64,000 nt of DNA from Chrysogorgia sp. JL179-B06 (GCA_035772405.1 JAYKKM010000471.1:2434501-2498500), one strand, 5' to 3'; counted from the stretch's first letter, positions 11,799 to 23,556 are shown. Notes: generated by a model not told the origin, from the sequence alone. Translations and numbers: made by a program.

Positions 11799-11945
11799 CC
11801 TTTTAATCCCTTGCAATGAATAAGTTGACCACGAAAAACCATCGCGACTGTATTGCAAATAGAAAGCCCTCACAAACTGAGGATAGGGATGACTTCGTCC
11901 CTGAACGACTATCTTTGATATTTTAAACAATCCTCCCAAATTGAT
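11799..11945 (-). CDS. F5/8C domain 1, second exon
   Basis: The 49 codons give the central F5/8C strands: after splicing 'ARIQ' to 'INLGGLFKISKIVVQG', then a 'YLQYSRDGFSW' segment. Acceptor ataattttag and donor agg/gtaaga are good matches. The phase 0/0 borders equal those of the exon at 1735-1902. Transposon material fills the introns on both sides, but the exon itself is intact. Confidence 0.8.
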
Positions 11946-12139
11946 CTAAAATTATAAAATTTTATAAAATTTGTCACTACCTTTCTGGCTGCTTACTGTT
12001 TCTTGAAAAGTGAACAAATGTCAATTTTAATGATATCAAAAAGTGAGCATGAATACTGAAAGAATAGTGAAACTGATGTGACGCACAGAAAACATTCCGG
12101 CATCAAATACTGTAGATAAATATATTAGTGTCTCAGTGG

Positions 12140-12620
12140 TTACTATGGCAACAGTGACGTTTCAAGATAGTTTAGCCCAATTTAATAGCGAAGCGCACAG
12201 CTACTATTTGTAGACCAAAATTGAGACAAACAAACAAAATCTGACTCACAAATGAGCCATTTCCTATTGTTTAGGACGTGAATTTAATTATAGACTCAGA
12301 CAAACATTGACAAATACGTCATCTGTGCGCAACGCTATTCGAAAACGAGTTCGGCGACCACAGATTTTTCTTTTTACCATTAAAACATTTCTTCAATTTT
12401 GATTAGATTTTTTCCAGGAAATATGATTTTTATTTAAAAAAATGGATTGATACGATGTTTTGAGAGTCTGCTTATTCATTAACCAAACCCGAAGAGAAGT
12501 TTTAATATAAAGAAAAATTAGCCACCGAACTCTTTTTCGAATTAAATTAGCTTTAATGGCGCATTTTGAAAAGTCTCGGTTGCTTTGTAACCGCTGAAAC
12601 ACGACCCTCACTTTTCAAGA
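12140..12620. other. Intronic sequence without recognised feature
   Basis: AT-rich, with no exon or element end recognised. A minus frame at 12393-12611 has no resemblance to known domains. Confidence 0.45.
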
Positions 12621-12720
12621 AATAGTAGGGAGTCAACTTGAATGTAAAATACAAAGCCGGGCCTTCGCTCTAAACGTTAGGCCTCCAACACACTATTTTG
12701 GCAGTACACCAACATTTTAG
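12620..12720 (+). mobile_element. Penelope-like terminal fragment
   Basis: 'ctaaacgttaggcctccaac' and 'ttttggcagtacaccaac' match the tails at 2930-3010 and 33225-33310. No coding part remains. Confidence 0.5.
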
Positions 12721-12954
12721 GCCCTGTTTACTGAAGCGGTTTGAGTGTTCAACTCAAATCTCCCATGTTGTTCATCCTTGTTGTGTTTACATGAAGAAGA
12801 TTGAAAGTTTTCAATATCCGATAAAAACGGATGGCTGAAGAAACGGATGGCTGAAGTCAATCCACGGCGTTGAATGGATTGACATGAGATTCAAGCAAAA
12901 ATCGTTTCTAAAGTTTAAAATCACTTGATAGGAAAGAAAAGAAATTGATAACTA

Positions 12955-13075
12955 TCTGAGTCTCTGTAGCTCAATGGTTTGAGCATCTCACCGGCAATCA
13001 TGAAGGTTACATGTTCGATCCCTGTATAATCCCGGTAAGAAACATTTTCTTAGGATTTGAGCTTGGAACCAAGCC
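12955..13075 (+). repeat. tRNA-derived SINE
   Basis: Box A 'tagctcaatggtttgagc' and box B 'tgttcgatccc' are spaced as in a tRNA. The body diverges from the copies at 172 and 42231. Confidence 0.6.
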
Positions 13076-13418
13076 GCCAGCCAGGATAACCGGATTCTCC
13101 ATGCAAACATGTGCCCGGATTGACTTCACTGGCATTTCTCAATCCGATTCAACTGTCAATCCTCTGTGTAAACAGTTCCTTAGACTAGAGTATTCGATTT
13201 GTATTACTTGATATGTAGATTTCCAAAGTTTCCAAAGTTTCGCCTGTCCATATATTAAGGAACAATTAAAAAAATGAGTTTTCCAAACAATTTTCGAAGC
13301 TGATTCGTTAAGCATATATGTGTGTACAATCATCAGTAAGGAATTCCATAACCTCCCTGTTGTTAAAGAGTCCACATAACGTTGCGCAATAATTAAGATT
13401 GAACTAAATCATCGCTAC

Positions 13419-13576
13419 CTGAATCCTTGCGGGTTTTCCAACAGAGGAGGCATTTACACACCAAGTGTAGTTGTTAGAGCTGATGTCTATAATTGCCTTA
13501 TCAGGGCCAAGATTGGGAGCACTGATTCCGGATACTGATATCATCGAGGTTTTTAAAGGTAACGAAGATGAACATT
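13419..13576 (-). CDS. F5/8C domain 1, first exon
   Basis: This exon starts in phase 1 with Glu-Cys and carries the N-terminal F5/8C features: the opening Cys, 'LPLKTSMISVSGI', and a later Trp-Cys pair before 'KPARIQ', where the second exon joins without a gap. Acceptor is ttatcttcag and donor is cag/gtagcg. The 158-base length is 2 + 156, so the domain begins in phase 1 like the lectin modules upstream. Confidence 0.78.
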
Positions 13577-13679
13577 CTGAAGATAAAAAGTACATTTCAC
13601 TCCATGGGTGATGCCATTTATATATAAAATAACATTTGAAAATGTGCGCTTTGATTGGCTAAAAGTCGTGTTTCTATTT

Positions 13680-13867
13680 AACAAATAGATTCCATTTTGC
13701 CGTTGTCTGTTCAGTTATAGACGCACAGATGACGTCAGAACGTGGTAAGAGCAAAAAAGTGGCCCACGAGACGGAGTCGACTGGGTCACTGATGTTCTTA
13801 CCACGTTCTACGTCCTCTGTGTATTTATAACTGAACATACAACAAAAATGGAATCTATTTGTTTTAT
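13680..13867. mobile_element. Palindromic MITE
   Basis: 'aacaaatagattccattttg', 'tgttcagttataga' and 'gacgtcagaacgtggtaaga' are mirrored by 'tcttaccacgttctacgtcc', 'tataactgaaca' and 'aaaatggaatctatttgttt'. The loop is about 50 bases. Confidence 0.8.
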
Positions 13868-14069
13868 ACAATCCAAAAAACAACTCCAAAGATTTATCAA
13901 AGCTGTTGGGCATGAAAAAAGAAAAACACAACTGCTGACGTTATTTGACGCCATCCATGTATCTGTCCTTGAATAGATCATGGGCAAGAACCAATGAAAA
14001 TGCGTATATCAGTCACGTGATTGTATAAATAAAGATACAATTACACACTGCGATTAATCGAAATGTATA

Positions 14070-14375
14070 CGTACTTATAGTACGTCTTCTATATAAGGAA
14101 CAGCAAATACATTAATAAAATACAGCAAATACCGATTGCCCTGACGAACAAATACATTACCCTAGTTACTAGGGACGAAAGGTACTAACTCTAAACTCAA
14201 AATGATCCTAACCCTAATCATAACCGTAAACCCATAATCATAAACCCCAACTGAGGGTCCCATTTCCAACCCCCACCATATTGACTTGTATGTAGGACAT
14301 AACCCTTGTGGGATGCGCAGAACATATAAATATTTGCTCGTCATGGCAATGTATTTGATCTTCCCATAGACCATT
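14070..14375. mobile_element. Truncated relative of the 26.2-26.8 kb TIR element
   Basis: 'acttatagtacgtcttctat', 'gattgccctgacgaacaaat' and 'acattacccta' parallel the left arm at 26189-26290. The right end shows only a weak inverted match ('ttgctcgtcatggcaatgta'). Confidence 0.5.
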
Positions 14376-14531
14376 TTCATAATGGCAACCAATTTGAATA
14401 TTCTTTTATGTACATTTTAATAAGCCTTTCTACCCTCGTTTATACAAACGTCTGCAATTCAAAAGGATCTTTGCTTGATAACGAAGCCAAGACCACATAA
14501 AAGAATATTTAAAGCGTTGACTATTATGAAA
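14376..14531. mobile_element. Small palindromic MITE (copy 1)
   Basis: Ends read 'ttcataatggcaaccaattt' and, inverted, 'ctattatgaa', with inner 'attcttttatgt' and 'acataaaagaat'. A second copy is at 22272-22446. Confidence 0.65.
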
Positions 14532-15289
14532 GTGGTATACATGCTCTTCCTATGACCATGCATGGATTAATTATATTAATCTATCCTGGTGCATGTTCTT
14601 TATACGATCTACTCACGAGAAAATTATGGAGTGAAGCCTGCGACATAAGGTCGACATAAGCATAATCATAAAGAACATAGTCCAAGCATAAGCACCTGAA
14701 GAGCAGAACAAGAGACGAAACAAAGAAAAATTCTCGTTGTTTTGTCTGATATAGGTTTCCTGATATACAGGAAAATTGGTTATAGATGTTGGTTATATTT
14801 TTACATGTGAAGAGCCTGAACGCGATTTTTATATGCTGTGTAACATTTTTGACATGTGAATATATAGATTTTAACAACGGCTTTATATGCAACATAATTC
14901 TTGTGATTCATATAAAAATTAAAGTTATTCATCTAAAAGCACGCAAAATGAAGCGAAGAATTATAATAATAAGTTGATCCAATTCGTGAAGTAAGGCCTT
15001 CATTTATAAGTATATTTATTCTTATTTGATTGGTAATGATTATATATTAGTATCTGTATTGGTTTTATTAATCTTAAAGCCTTTGTAATTTTTATAACTT
15101 TTGTAACCCTTTTAGAAATGTTTTTTTTTATTTTTCTCGCCAAACCTAATTCAATTTCAATGCGATGATGTGTGTTAAAAGACATTATTGGCAACATATA
15201 AATCCGAATTTCAAATGTTTGACTTTTTTATTAACAAACAGGCATACGAAGGTAGCTAATCCAAGTAAACAAAACTATTCTTGTACACA

Positions 15290-15665
15290 ATCCTGTCATC
15301 CGCCATCTTGTTGTAATACTTTGCCTAATTAACTGGGAAGTTGGTTACGTCACACCTAGCCGAGTTTCCACTTAATGCTTTTTAAAATGGTTTGGTTCAA
15401 TTGAAAAAGGAAGACATTCACAAAAAATCGAGTTTCAAACTTATAAAGGCACGAGGATGGCTAGATAAAATTTTCCTTTTCCCTGGTTGTGACGTCACAC
15501 GCATATCGAAAATACATCCAAGATGGCGGACAATGACTTTGACAGTATGCAATTGACACACTTTACGAGCATTTTTACAACCTTAAACTATTATATTCCG
15601 GCTATTTAAGTTACATACTTTGATCGAAAATGTACTTATTTTTTATTACCAAGTCCTTAAAGACC
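15290..15665 (+). mobile_element. MITE-like element, second copy
   Basis: It is the inverted partner of 1960-2330. It has internal 'ccgccatcttg ... caagatggcgg' arms and two 'gacgtcac'-type palindromes. Confidence 0.65.
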
Positions 15666-15815
15666 ACGTTCAAAACAGAGAAGAAAATGAACCACAAGCC
15701 ATATAATAAATTCCTTATTAACTTAATTTGCTCGGTCTGTATGGGGAATTTCACAATACGAAAACCTAAGGCAAATACTTTCCTATACAGACCTCGCTCT
15801 CGGTTATAACCATCT
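15666..15815. mobile_element. MITE related to 38440-38630
   Basis: 'ccatataataaattccttat', 'gctcggtctgtat' and 'aaggcaaatactttcc' match the 38.4-38.6 kb element in reverse orientation. One arm is shortened. Confidence 0.55.
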
Positions 15816-16080
15816 TCGTTGCTTTATAAAATATCTGTCTGCTGACAATAGGTACGCATAGCTGCAGCACTAGCCTCCTTTTCATTCCCTTCTCTCCTTT
15901 TTCTTTGTACTCTCCGCTTGCTCACTCGGCAGTAAAAGAAAGAATGAACGTCTCGGCGAAGAAGGGTATAGTACAGCACGGACCGCCATGCAAGTGTCCA
16001 TGCTGCATATATGATCTAAATTCAGGGACATAATATGTAACGAAAATTTCGGAGCTAAAGCAAGCTTATCTAAAGCCTAT
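15816..16080. other. Intronic sequence without recognised feature
   Basis: There is a short C/T-rich stretch (about 15870-15920) but no exon or element end. Confidence 0.4.
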
Positions 16081-16142
16081 CTTTTCCAAAACAACACAAC
16101 AATACAACAAATTAAATACGATTTGTTGTATTGTTGTATTGG
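16081..16142. repeat. Local hairpin
   Basis: 'caacaatacaacaaatta' faces 'atttgttgtattgttg' across a few bases. A single arm recurs at 16270-16290 ('atacaacaaaaatacaac'). Confidence 0.55.
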
Positions 16143-16321
16143 TCTAACGGTTCGAGAGAGTGAATCGTAAAGTGTTTCACTCTCTGACGAAGGGCTTTCG
16201 CTTAGAAAATTACACCTCCTTTTAGTGTATTCAATATATATTTCTGTACTGTCTCGGAGCACGACACTTATACAACAAAAATACAACAACCGCTTCCAGA
16301 AAAATACAAACGAATTCCTAC

Positions 16322-16510
16322 CAAGTGAACGTTTGCAGATGAACTGGTATTTATTGTCACAAGTATCATCGTGCCATTTCCCGTTCCTGTCCAGAGAGAC
16401 ACAGTTCCGAGTTTGTGTATTTCTGGGTGCTCCATTTATCCAGTTAACGTACGTAACAGCACTTTTATCACTCCACTCATAACCTTGTTCTTCATTTCTG
16501 TCATTTAGAC
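16322..16510 (-). CDS. CTLD-5, second exon
   Basis: Joined to 18436-18633, this exon completes the motif Trp-Leu-Gly-Leu-Asn-Asp across the splice site, a hallmark of C-type lectin folds, and so confirms the junction. It contains 'YEWSDKSAV', 'YVNWINGAPRN', the calcium-site region 'KWHDDTC', and the final 'FICK' strand. The usual EPN or QPD sugar-specificity triplet is replaced by 'APR', so canonical mannose or galactose binding is doubtful. Phase is 1 at both ends; the total domain is 129 residues. Confidence 0.82.
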
Positions 16511-16843
16511 CTAAACAGATATAAGTAAATCAATCTAAATTACATTAAAAAACCAATCGTTCTAACATTTTAATTGTTAGTCACGCTGTTTATAAAATGA
16601 ATTTCAGACTAGAATCGAATCTGACAGTGAGCTCTGATCATCGATATAAGTACCGATTCGAGTCTGACATGTACTTTCTGACATGGCCATTCAAGTGGCA
16701 AAACCTTCTGACATGCGTCATTCAAATTTTAGTCGGTTTTATTTGTTATTTACTAGAAATACGAATCCGCAATAATCCCCTCGCCCGCCTTTCTACCACC
16801 CGAATGATATTAGTTCGAATGATATTAGCATTTTATGTTGTAA

Positions 16844-17025
16844 TCTTCATGGACTTTTTTGTTGTTATTGGATGTGATGTCACGGAGGCATTTGGAATAC
16901 CTCTTATGTCATCACATCCGGTAACTTTGACAGCGAAAAACTCCATGAAGATGGAAATTTTGGCTGACAATATATATTATGATTTTGCTCAGGAAGACCA
17001 AAATATTACGGATATGTAAAATCCC
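16844..17025. mobile_element. Palindromic MITE (copy 1)
   Basis: 'cttcatggactttttt' and 'ggatgtgatgtcac' are mirrored by 'catcacatccg' and 'aaaaactccatgaag'. The following 70 bases ('gctgacaatatatattatg', 'attacggatatgtaaaatcc') are shared with the copy at 20604-20837. Confidence 0.7.
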
Positions 17026-17119
17026 CAAAGACCGGATAAGAACTATAACACTTTCCTGTCCGGCTGAAAAATATCCAAAATTGAACGACCTAGATAGATA
17101 ATTGGCAAACAAACGGCAG

Positions 17120-17945
17120 ATGAGATGTCCCGAAGATTATAATTTGACATCTCTTTCTTAATTAAAGTAAAAAGATTTGTGAGACTCTTTCCCATATTAT
17201 TTAAAATTTTAAACATGATCTTATCTTTGACTTTTCTTCTTTGAGCTTGAAGTGATTGCCATCCTAATGCACAATGACATTGTGATCAATGTCATTGTTC
17301 ATATTTGTGATAATTCTAGCAGCTCTGTTATGAAGTTTTTGTAATCGTGTTGACTACGTTTTACCAAACACATTCCATACTTCACAACAATAGTTAAAGT
17401 ATGGTTGAACAATGGCATTGTAGACGGAAAGAAGAGAGTCTCTGTCAACAAATTCCCTTAAACGTCGGAGAGCACCTTATCCTGAAGTGATTTTCTTGCA
17501 GATACTTTCAGTATTGCTTTTCCAGGATAGATGTTGGTCAATAGTTACTCCTAGAGTCTTGCATTCAAACACTTGTTTAATTGATTTATTTTCTATAATG
17601 ACGTTTAGCTGCGTTTCTGCGTTTCTGTATATTATTTATCAGTGGTTTTGATCCGATCAACATAAATTCAGTTTTTGCTACATTTAGACTAAGTTTGTTT
17701 GCCATTAACCATTTCCTGAGGTTTTCTAAATCTGAATTCATTGCAATTTCGACATCATTTATCGTCTCACCGGAGGCTGTTAAGTTTGTGTCATCAGCAA
17801 ATAATCGGGGTTTAGTTTTATTTAAGCATTCTGGCAAATCATTTGTGTATAATAAAAAGAATAAAGACCTCTTTGTTCTATTGATATCTCGGGAAATATC
17901 CATAACTGTTGCGAAACCTATACCTTTTCTGAAAGCCCAATAAAC
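17120..17945 (-). mobile_element. LINE reverse-transcriptase fragment
   Basis: The minus frame at 17586-17903 reads 'FFLLYTNDLPECL', 'RLFADDTNLTASG' and 'LRKWLMANKLSLNVAKTEF', containing the reverse-transcriptase 'FADD' active-site motif. Further down (17.2-17.5 kb) a shifted frame gives 'YNAIVQPYFNYCCEVWNVFG'. Frameshifts make it non-functional. CR1/L2-like. Confidence 0.75.
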
Positions 17946-18435
17946 CGGCTGTTACCAATGCTTTTGAATTTTCCGAACAAGACACATTATGTTAATATCA
18001 ATTAGCATTAATTATCATAAATCAGGTTGAAAAACTTCCATTTTTCTAGAAAAGACCATCTTGCACGCCCGCGTAGCATCATGAAAAGTCAAAATGCCAA
18101 CAATCGCAGAGTTGTTTATGAAATCAAATCAAATTTGGCGCGTGAGTGGATCTCATGTCCCTGGCGCTTGTCGAATTTCAATTTTTAATCTTGCGTTACC
18201 GTGCGGCGTGTTTTTCGATTGACGACTTCGGGGTCTTCTATGAGCCCTTTTGACTGGGCCGGACAGGAAAGAGTTAAACAAACAGGATCGCAACGTTGGT
18301 ATGTTATTATCGTGAACATCGGAATATCATTTGCTATACATGGCAACAATATAGCAAATCATCAAAATTGAGACAAACATAAATTGATTAATAAATGCTG
18401 TTATAATGTCATTACGACATAGTTCAGTTTATTAC

Positions 18436-18633
18436 CTAGCCAGCAAACAGAGCTACGAAAATTGTGGAAGATATACAGTGTGAATTCCTGTTCTCTGTCA
18501 TCTGAGATGCTCAGCAAATGACCACCTTCATTTTGGCACGTGTAACGAGCTTCGGGCCAAGTTTTGTATTCATCAAAGTGTTTGTAGCAGAAATTGTCAT
18601 ATTTTTGCCAACCTGCTTCACATATACTCTCCT
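18436..18633 (-). CDS. CTLD-5, first exon
   Basis: This is the N-terminal half of a C-type lectin-like domain: an initial Cys in 'ICEAGWQKYDNFCYK', a 'TWPEARYTCQNEGGHL' helix, and 'LLSISDDREQEF'. The acceptor is ttcttag and the donor is ctag/gtaata. It begins in phase 1 and leaves one base for the next exon, which matches 16322-16510. Confidence 0.82.
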
Positions 18634-18984
18634 CTAAGAAAAGATAAAACAATTGATCGTTGTTTATTAAACATACAATTGTCAAATGACTTATTGAAAA
18701 TAAACAACACAAATACACATTAATCAGTTAAATACAAAATAATTTAAAAATACATTTCTAAAGCAGGAGAAAAACAAACAGGGTACTAAAGAATCACTAT
18801 TTTTGCACCAAAATATCTGCTGATCATTACCATATGTTCTCTAATAATCTAAAAATATGTTTGGGTATGTGCGTGTATCCGCCCGTTTGTCCCTTCCTAT
18901 AGCACTCCATTCCCTTTTTTGTACCGGATGAATTATCCATGTCGTACCACAAAATTTTTGAACAAGTGATCATTAGAAAATTCA

Positions 18985-19013
18985 TTATATATATATATAT
19001 ATATATATATATA
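18985..19013. repeat. (TA)n
   Basis: Dinucleotide run directly abutting the hairpin element that follows. The same bases reappear on its other side (19454-19461). Confidence 0.85.
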
Positions 19014-19453
19014 CCGGGTGGCGCAAAAACATGTTCCCCCTCTTCGACTCATTGTAATTAAAAAACTGAAAAAGCTATCTTATACAAATAAAAATTATTG
19101 AACGTAGTTATGTCTAACTTAAATTTTGATGTATGCCTTGCACATTTCTATAAAATATTAGCCGAGATATAGGCGTTTAAACTCGGACGACACTATGCGT
19201 GTTTTTACCATTTTATTACCATAATGCACATTATTAGACCATTTCAGACAATTTTTCGCGTCTTCCAAAAACGCTATATTGAGTGTAAACGCCTATATCT
19301 CGGCTAATATTTTATAGAAATGTGCAAGGCATACATCAAAATTTAAGTTAGACATAACTACGTTCAATAATTTTTATTTGTATAAGATAGCTTTTTCAGT
19401 TTTTTAATTACAATGAGTCGAAGAGGGGGAACATGTTTTTGCGCCACCCGCGG
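19014..19453. mobile_element. Near-perfect 440-bp inverted-repeat element
   Basis: Arms of about 165 bases (19014-19178 and 19289-19453) are almost identical in reverse complement, starting 'ccgggtggcgcaaaaacatg' and ending 'catgtttttgcgccacccgc'. A unique loop of about 110 bases lies between, and TATATA lies on both sides. It is young and non-coding. The insertion cuts into LINE sequence that continues at 19465. Confidence 0.9.
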
Positions 19454-19464
19454 TATATATATAA

Positions 19465-19860
19465 CACCAGCGTTGATTGGTTTAGGATGGCTCACCGTCG
19501 ATCAACATTTACAGTATAGAGACACATTATTGATATTTAAATGCATCAATAATACAGCGCCTGCTTACCTTAGCGAGAAATTTCGCTATCGTAGTGAAAC
19601 CCATGATAATTACACCCGAAACATGCAAGACTTAGATATTCCTAATTTTAGGACAAGTACTGGGCAAAGAACTTTCCATTATCGTACTGTAGGACTATGG
19701 AATAAACTTGATCCAACACTTAGATCAATAAAGGATATTAAAACTTTTAAATTAGGACTAAAGAAATTTTTACTTGTAAATAATTAACAAGACTTGTACA
19801 TATCCATTTGTAACACCAATCTTAGATTTGACAAATTGTATTTTAAATATTTTAACTTAA
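19465..19860 (+). mobile_element. LINE reverse-transcriptase 3' end
   Basis: 'WLTVDQHLQYRDTLLIFKC', 'NNTAPAYLSEKF', 'FRTSTGQRTFHYRTVGLWN' are the C-terminal hallmarks of CR1-like LINEs. The frame runs to a stop at 19787. Confidence 0.8.
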
Positions 19861-20191
19861 CTCATGTGATTTTATGTTGAAAAGCCCTAATGGGAACATA
19901 TCATTAAATATTCTAAATATTCTATTCCTTCACAATAACACGCCTTTCGTTTGAACCAAGCGGTAACTTATCCGGTTTACTGTCAACGGGTCTACTGAAC
20001 TCAATTGTTAGCATTATACAATGCACGATGCTTGGGAAATATTGACACACACAAAAACCTTTATTCAAACATGTATTCGATGAAGCGAAATGTGTTGTGT
20101 ATTGATATTATATAATTGGATTCCCAACTATAGTGATATCGCGGATTCAAAAAACATATCTACATGTTTAGCAACACAATTTATATTTTAC

Positions 20192-20215
20192 CTGCTAAAG
20201 TTATCCTTGGTTCAC
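20192..20215 (-). CDS. Micro-exon linker between CTLD-4 and CTLD-5
   Basis: A 24-base exon is bounded by ttttacag and g/gtaaaa. It encodes about eight residues (Glu-Pro-Arg-Ile-Thr-Leu-Ala) in phase 1-1. Its position and phase match the other linkers at 25466, 36121 and 40865. Its shortness makes the call less secure than theirs. Confidence 0.5.
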
Positions 20216-20603
20216 CTGTAAAACAACACACCGTTAGTAATTTACAGCATTAAAAATTAAGAAAAAATAGTAATTTTTCATTTATATTTAAAGTGCAATT
20301 AATCCATAATCATATTTAATAGATGAAAAATCTCCTGGAAAATCTGGACATTTCTCCGAAAAAAAATGTTTTCAAGAAATCACTGATCTGTTGTGAACAT
20401 GTGTCAAACCGAGCGATTTTTTAATATGAGAGGGAGACCCTTTCCACCAATAGAAACGAAATACCGTCTATTACTGAGGTAACACTGAAACCACTCCTGT
20501 GACCGAGCATCAAGTAAATAAGTTTGCAGGTTTGACAAACGCACTTTGTGGTCCACCATATCGAAAGCCGGATTTTTCGATAATCAACAAACACTAGACA
20601 GCA

Positions 20604-20837
20604 AAATTTCATCTTCATGGACTTTTTTCTGTTAAAGTTATCGGATGTGATGTCACAAGAGGCATTTTTTGTGGCAAGTAAGAAAAGAAAACTGGATTGG
20701 AATATCCTCTTGTGACATCACATACGGTAACTTTAACAGCGAAAAAGTCCATGAAGATGAAATTTTCGGCTGACAAGATATATTATGATTTTTCTCAGGA
20801 AGACCCAAATATTACGGATATGTAAAATCCCCAAACG
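20604..20837. mobile_element. Palindromic MITE (copy 2)
   Basis: This is a longer copy of the family at 16844: 'aaaatttcatcttcatggac' mirrored by 'gtccatgaagatgaaatttt', with 'ggatgtgatgtcacaagagg' opposite 'cctcttgtgacatcacatac'. Confidence 0.8.
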
Positions 20838-21213
20838 CGAGATAGTCACTTTTATACACTTGTAAAAAGGCTAACACAGAAAGGCTGCCGAAACCTAGAC
20901 TGGCGCTATACCACAGTAGCCCGAGTAATTACAATTTTCCCATCCAATTAGTGTATTAGTGGTACATCGCTTGACTTTTGGAAAGGCAATCAGCGTTGAG
21001 TGACCACTGTACTATACCGGCCCAGAAGTAAAAATTCTTTAGTTGACGTCACTCGTCCCAGGATCCAAATAGACTACCGTCCACGAGCCAAAGTTACATT
21101 TCAAATCAATTTAAAAATCAGGAATAGTACCGATTTAAATTGTTCTATTGTGGTAGAGATTAAAAAAGGTATGACTGAATAGAGGTTAGTTGCACATTAA
21201 TATTATATATTAC

Positions 21214-21462
21214 CGTAATAAATCTGACACACAAATGAATTCTTGTTGTGACAATCAACGTCATGCCATCGACCAAATTCATGTCCGGTTACGTTGACCT
21301 GAACGCAACTACGTAGATCCGGCTGGCGGTTAGGTTCACCGACCGCCCAATTTGAATAATATGAAGGACTGCGATGAATGTACATGAACGAAGACCACGA
21401 TTGGCGTTTTAAACCAATCCACACGCCACCAACATACCTCTCCAATAAATATATAAGATAAG
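21214..21462 (-). CDS. CTLD-4, second exon
   Basis: The exon continues CTLD-4 with 'YVGGVWIGL', 'YYSNWAVGEPN', 'RSCVQV', 'RWHDVDC' and 'NSFVCQ'. The EPN triplet and the Trp-His-Asp site suggest a mannose-type calcium-dependent sugar site, although the Asn of the usual WND is His. Acceptor tttctcag and donor cg/gtaata give phase 1-1 and 249 bases. Confidence 0.82.
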
Positions 21463-21844
21463 CTGAGAAAAAAAGTAGGAAACAGTCAACTTGTGTTTCA
21501 TTCATTGCTGGAATGATTCCTTAAGGAGGCGCCTACCTTCATTTCGACAAATTTTTCAACTAAAATATTTTGACGAATAAAAATCCCTACAAATCCCTAA
21601 CGTCTATATATCAAATTAAACTCCAGAAAATGCTCTATAATAATATTGCGATAAAAATACCAACTGTTTAATGTACAACGATTATGGCCTGAATTGTGCC
21701 AGGTTTCCAACTGTGAAAGGACCCATTTTGTGGCAGAAATGCCAAGCTTAAAAATTTATCAAGGGATTCAACTTACACTACCCTTTTAGCATGCAGCTAG
21801 GGGAGAGAGCATGCTGCAATAAACCTAAAACAATTATGGTAAGC

Positions 21845-22271
21845 TTACTTAAATCCATTAAATATCATATATATTACGAGCTCCAAAAGAAATGTCACAC
21901 TACAATGTTGTAGGGGCTGGCAATGTTTCATATCATAATAAATAAAGATAATCAGTGGTTCATTGAACAGAGGGCTAATCACAGATTCTAAGAATATATA
22001 GGTTATGGGTACTTTTTTATAAAGCCTGGAAGTTAGAAGCGCCAAACCACAGCCAAAATTATTGGAAAAATCGGAATATAACTGGTGGGTTACTGCCCTG
22101 ATTTGAATTTTTTTTTTTTTAAATATTTTTTTTAAAAAAACATTTTTAAGTCTCAGGGTATTGATGACATTCGGTATTTTCTTAAAAAGTTTCCGACAAG
22201 ATAACAAATCAATATTAAATCAGGTATGTCTTCTTACATGAAAAGGAGAATACGACTAATTTATACACCTC
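21845..22271. other. Intronic sequence without recognised feature
   Basis: AT-rich sequence with a poly-T/poly-A stretch at 22110-22145. The minus frame here has no known resemblance. Confidence 0.4.
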
Positions 22272-22446
22272 TTTCATAATAACTGCAATTTTAAATATTC
22301 TATTATGTGCATCTAAATGAGCCTTTGTAACCTCGTTAGGCAGCAAACATTCTTTTGAATTACCAACACACAAATGAGGCCCTAAAGGCTAATTAAGTCT
22401 TAAGATGCACGTAAAGGAATATTTAAATTGGTCGCCAATTATGAAA
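22272..22446. mobile_element. Small palindromic MITE (copy 2)
   Basis: 'ttcataataactgcaatttt ... aaatattctattatgtgcat' is mirrored by 'atgcacgtaaaggaatattt ... ggtcgccaattatgaa'. Same family as 14376-14531. Confidence 0.7.
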
Positions 22447-22456
22447 GAGGTCTATA

Positions 22457-22797
22457 CAAAGCACTGATCTCTAAATAAAGACTGCATCGAGCAACTGTTG
22501 TTTAGATGTTGCGAACAAATTAAGCCGAGAGTATTTCGCGGCGCGGCCATGTTGAAGGCAACAGAGACTATTTGTCTCTGATCTTTTAAGATGCTAAAAT
22601 GAGTCATTTGTCGAAGATTTCCCCGTAATTTAAAATACAAACTATGGCCTTATTACAATAATAATGAACCCGGGATTGGCGCATATATGGCCACTCCAAT
22701 ATGGCCACCACGCGCTGATTCCGGCTTCATATAGTTGCTGTTAAAATAAAACTAGATAACGTGGATTTTTCTGAACTCTTTATTTAGAGATCAGTGA
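22457..22797. mobile_element. Short TIR element
   Basis: 'cactgatctctaaataaaga' at the left is matched by 'ctttatttagagatcagtg' at the right, giving a 340-base non-coding element. Confidence 0.7.
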
Positions 22798-22872
22798 TAC
22801 CAGATTGTTCGGATATCGAGGGATACAAACAACAAACGAATTTCATGGACAGAAAAATGGTCGCCAGAACGA

Positions 22873-23556
22873 TGGTGAGCGCGGTTATAATTTCATGTTA
22901 CGAGGTTCCAAATATATTACCATATATTAGCAACAGAACAATAGATATGTTACATGTAATCCTCGTCCTTTATAAAAACCTGCTTAACTTTCTGAATAAA
23001 AACAAAAATTTAAAGCGTTTTTTTTTTAAAGTGCCTATGACACGAAAATTAAGTTTGTCTTATATGAAAGAGCACTTAAAATGATAGAGTAACATCTTTT
23101 GTAGATTTTCGTTTCCTTGCTTCGTTCTTGAGATATTTCAGTTTGTATCATATGCAAATGACTTATCGGAGAAGGTTATATATCTTTGTTATTATCACAC
23201 AAAATCACTTGAAATTGTACATGTTCCGTGTTGTGGGAAGTACTCACGGACATGCTTCATTCAAATTAAATTTGGTTTTATATTAGCAAAGGTAAATAGC
23301 CTTCTCTGATAAGTCATTATACAATTGCATATGATACAAACTGAAATATCTCAGCAACGAAGCAAGAAAACGAAAAACTACAAAAGATGTTACTCTGTCA
23401 TTTTAAGTGTTCTTTCATATAAGACAAACTTAATTTTCGTGTTATAGACACTTTAAAGAACGAGGTAATACATAACATGTCTGTCGTTTCTGTTGCTAAT
23501 ATATGTTAATATATTTGGAACCTCATAACATGAAGCTATAACCGTGAGCGCGCAAT
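22873..23556. mobile_element. Hairpin with a TTAA MITE inserted in its loop
   Basis: The outer arms, 22873-22970 ('gtgagcgcggttataatttc', 'atattagcaacagaa') and 23461-23556 ('ttctgttgctaatat', 'gctataaccgtgagcgcgc'), are inverted copies. The inner element, 23030-23452, has its own 150-base arms ('agtgcctatgacacgaaaat' / 'attttcgtgttatagacact') and is flanked by TTAA on both sides, pointing to a piggyBac-type source. Confidence 0.8.
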
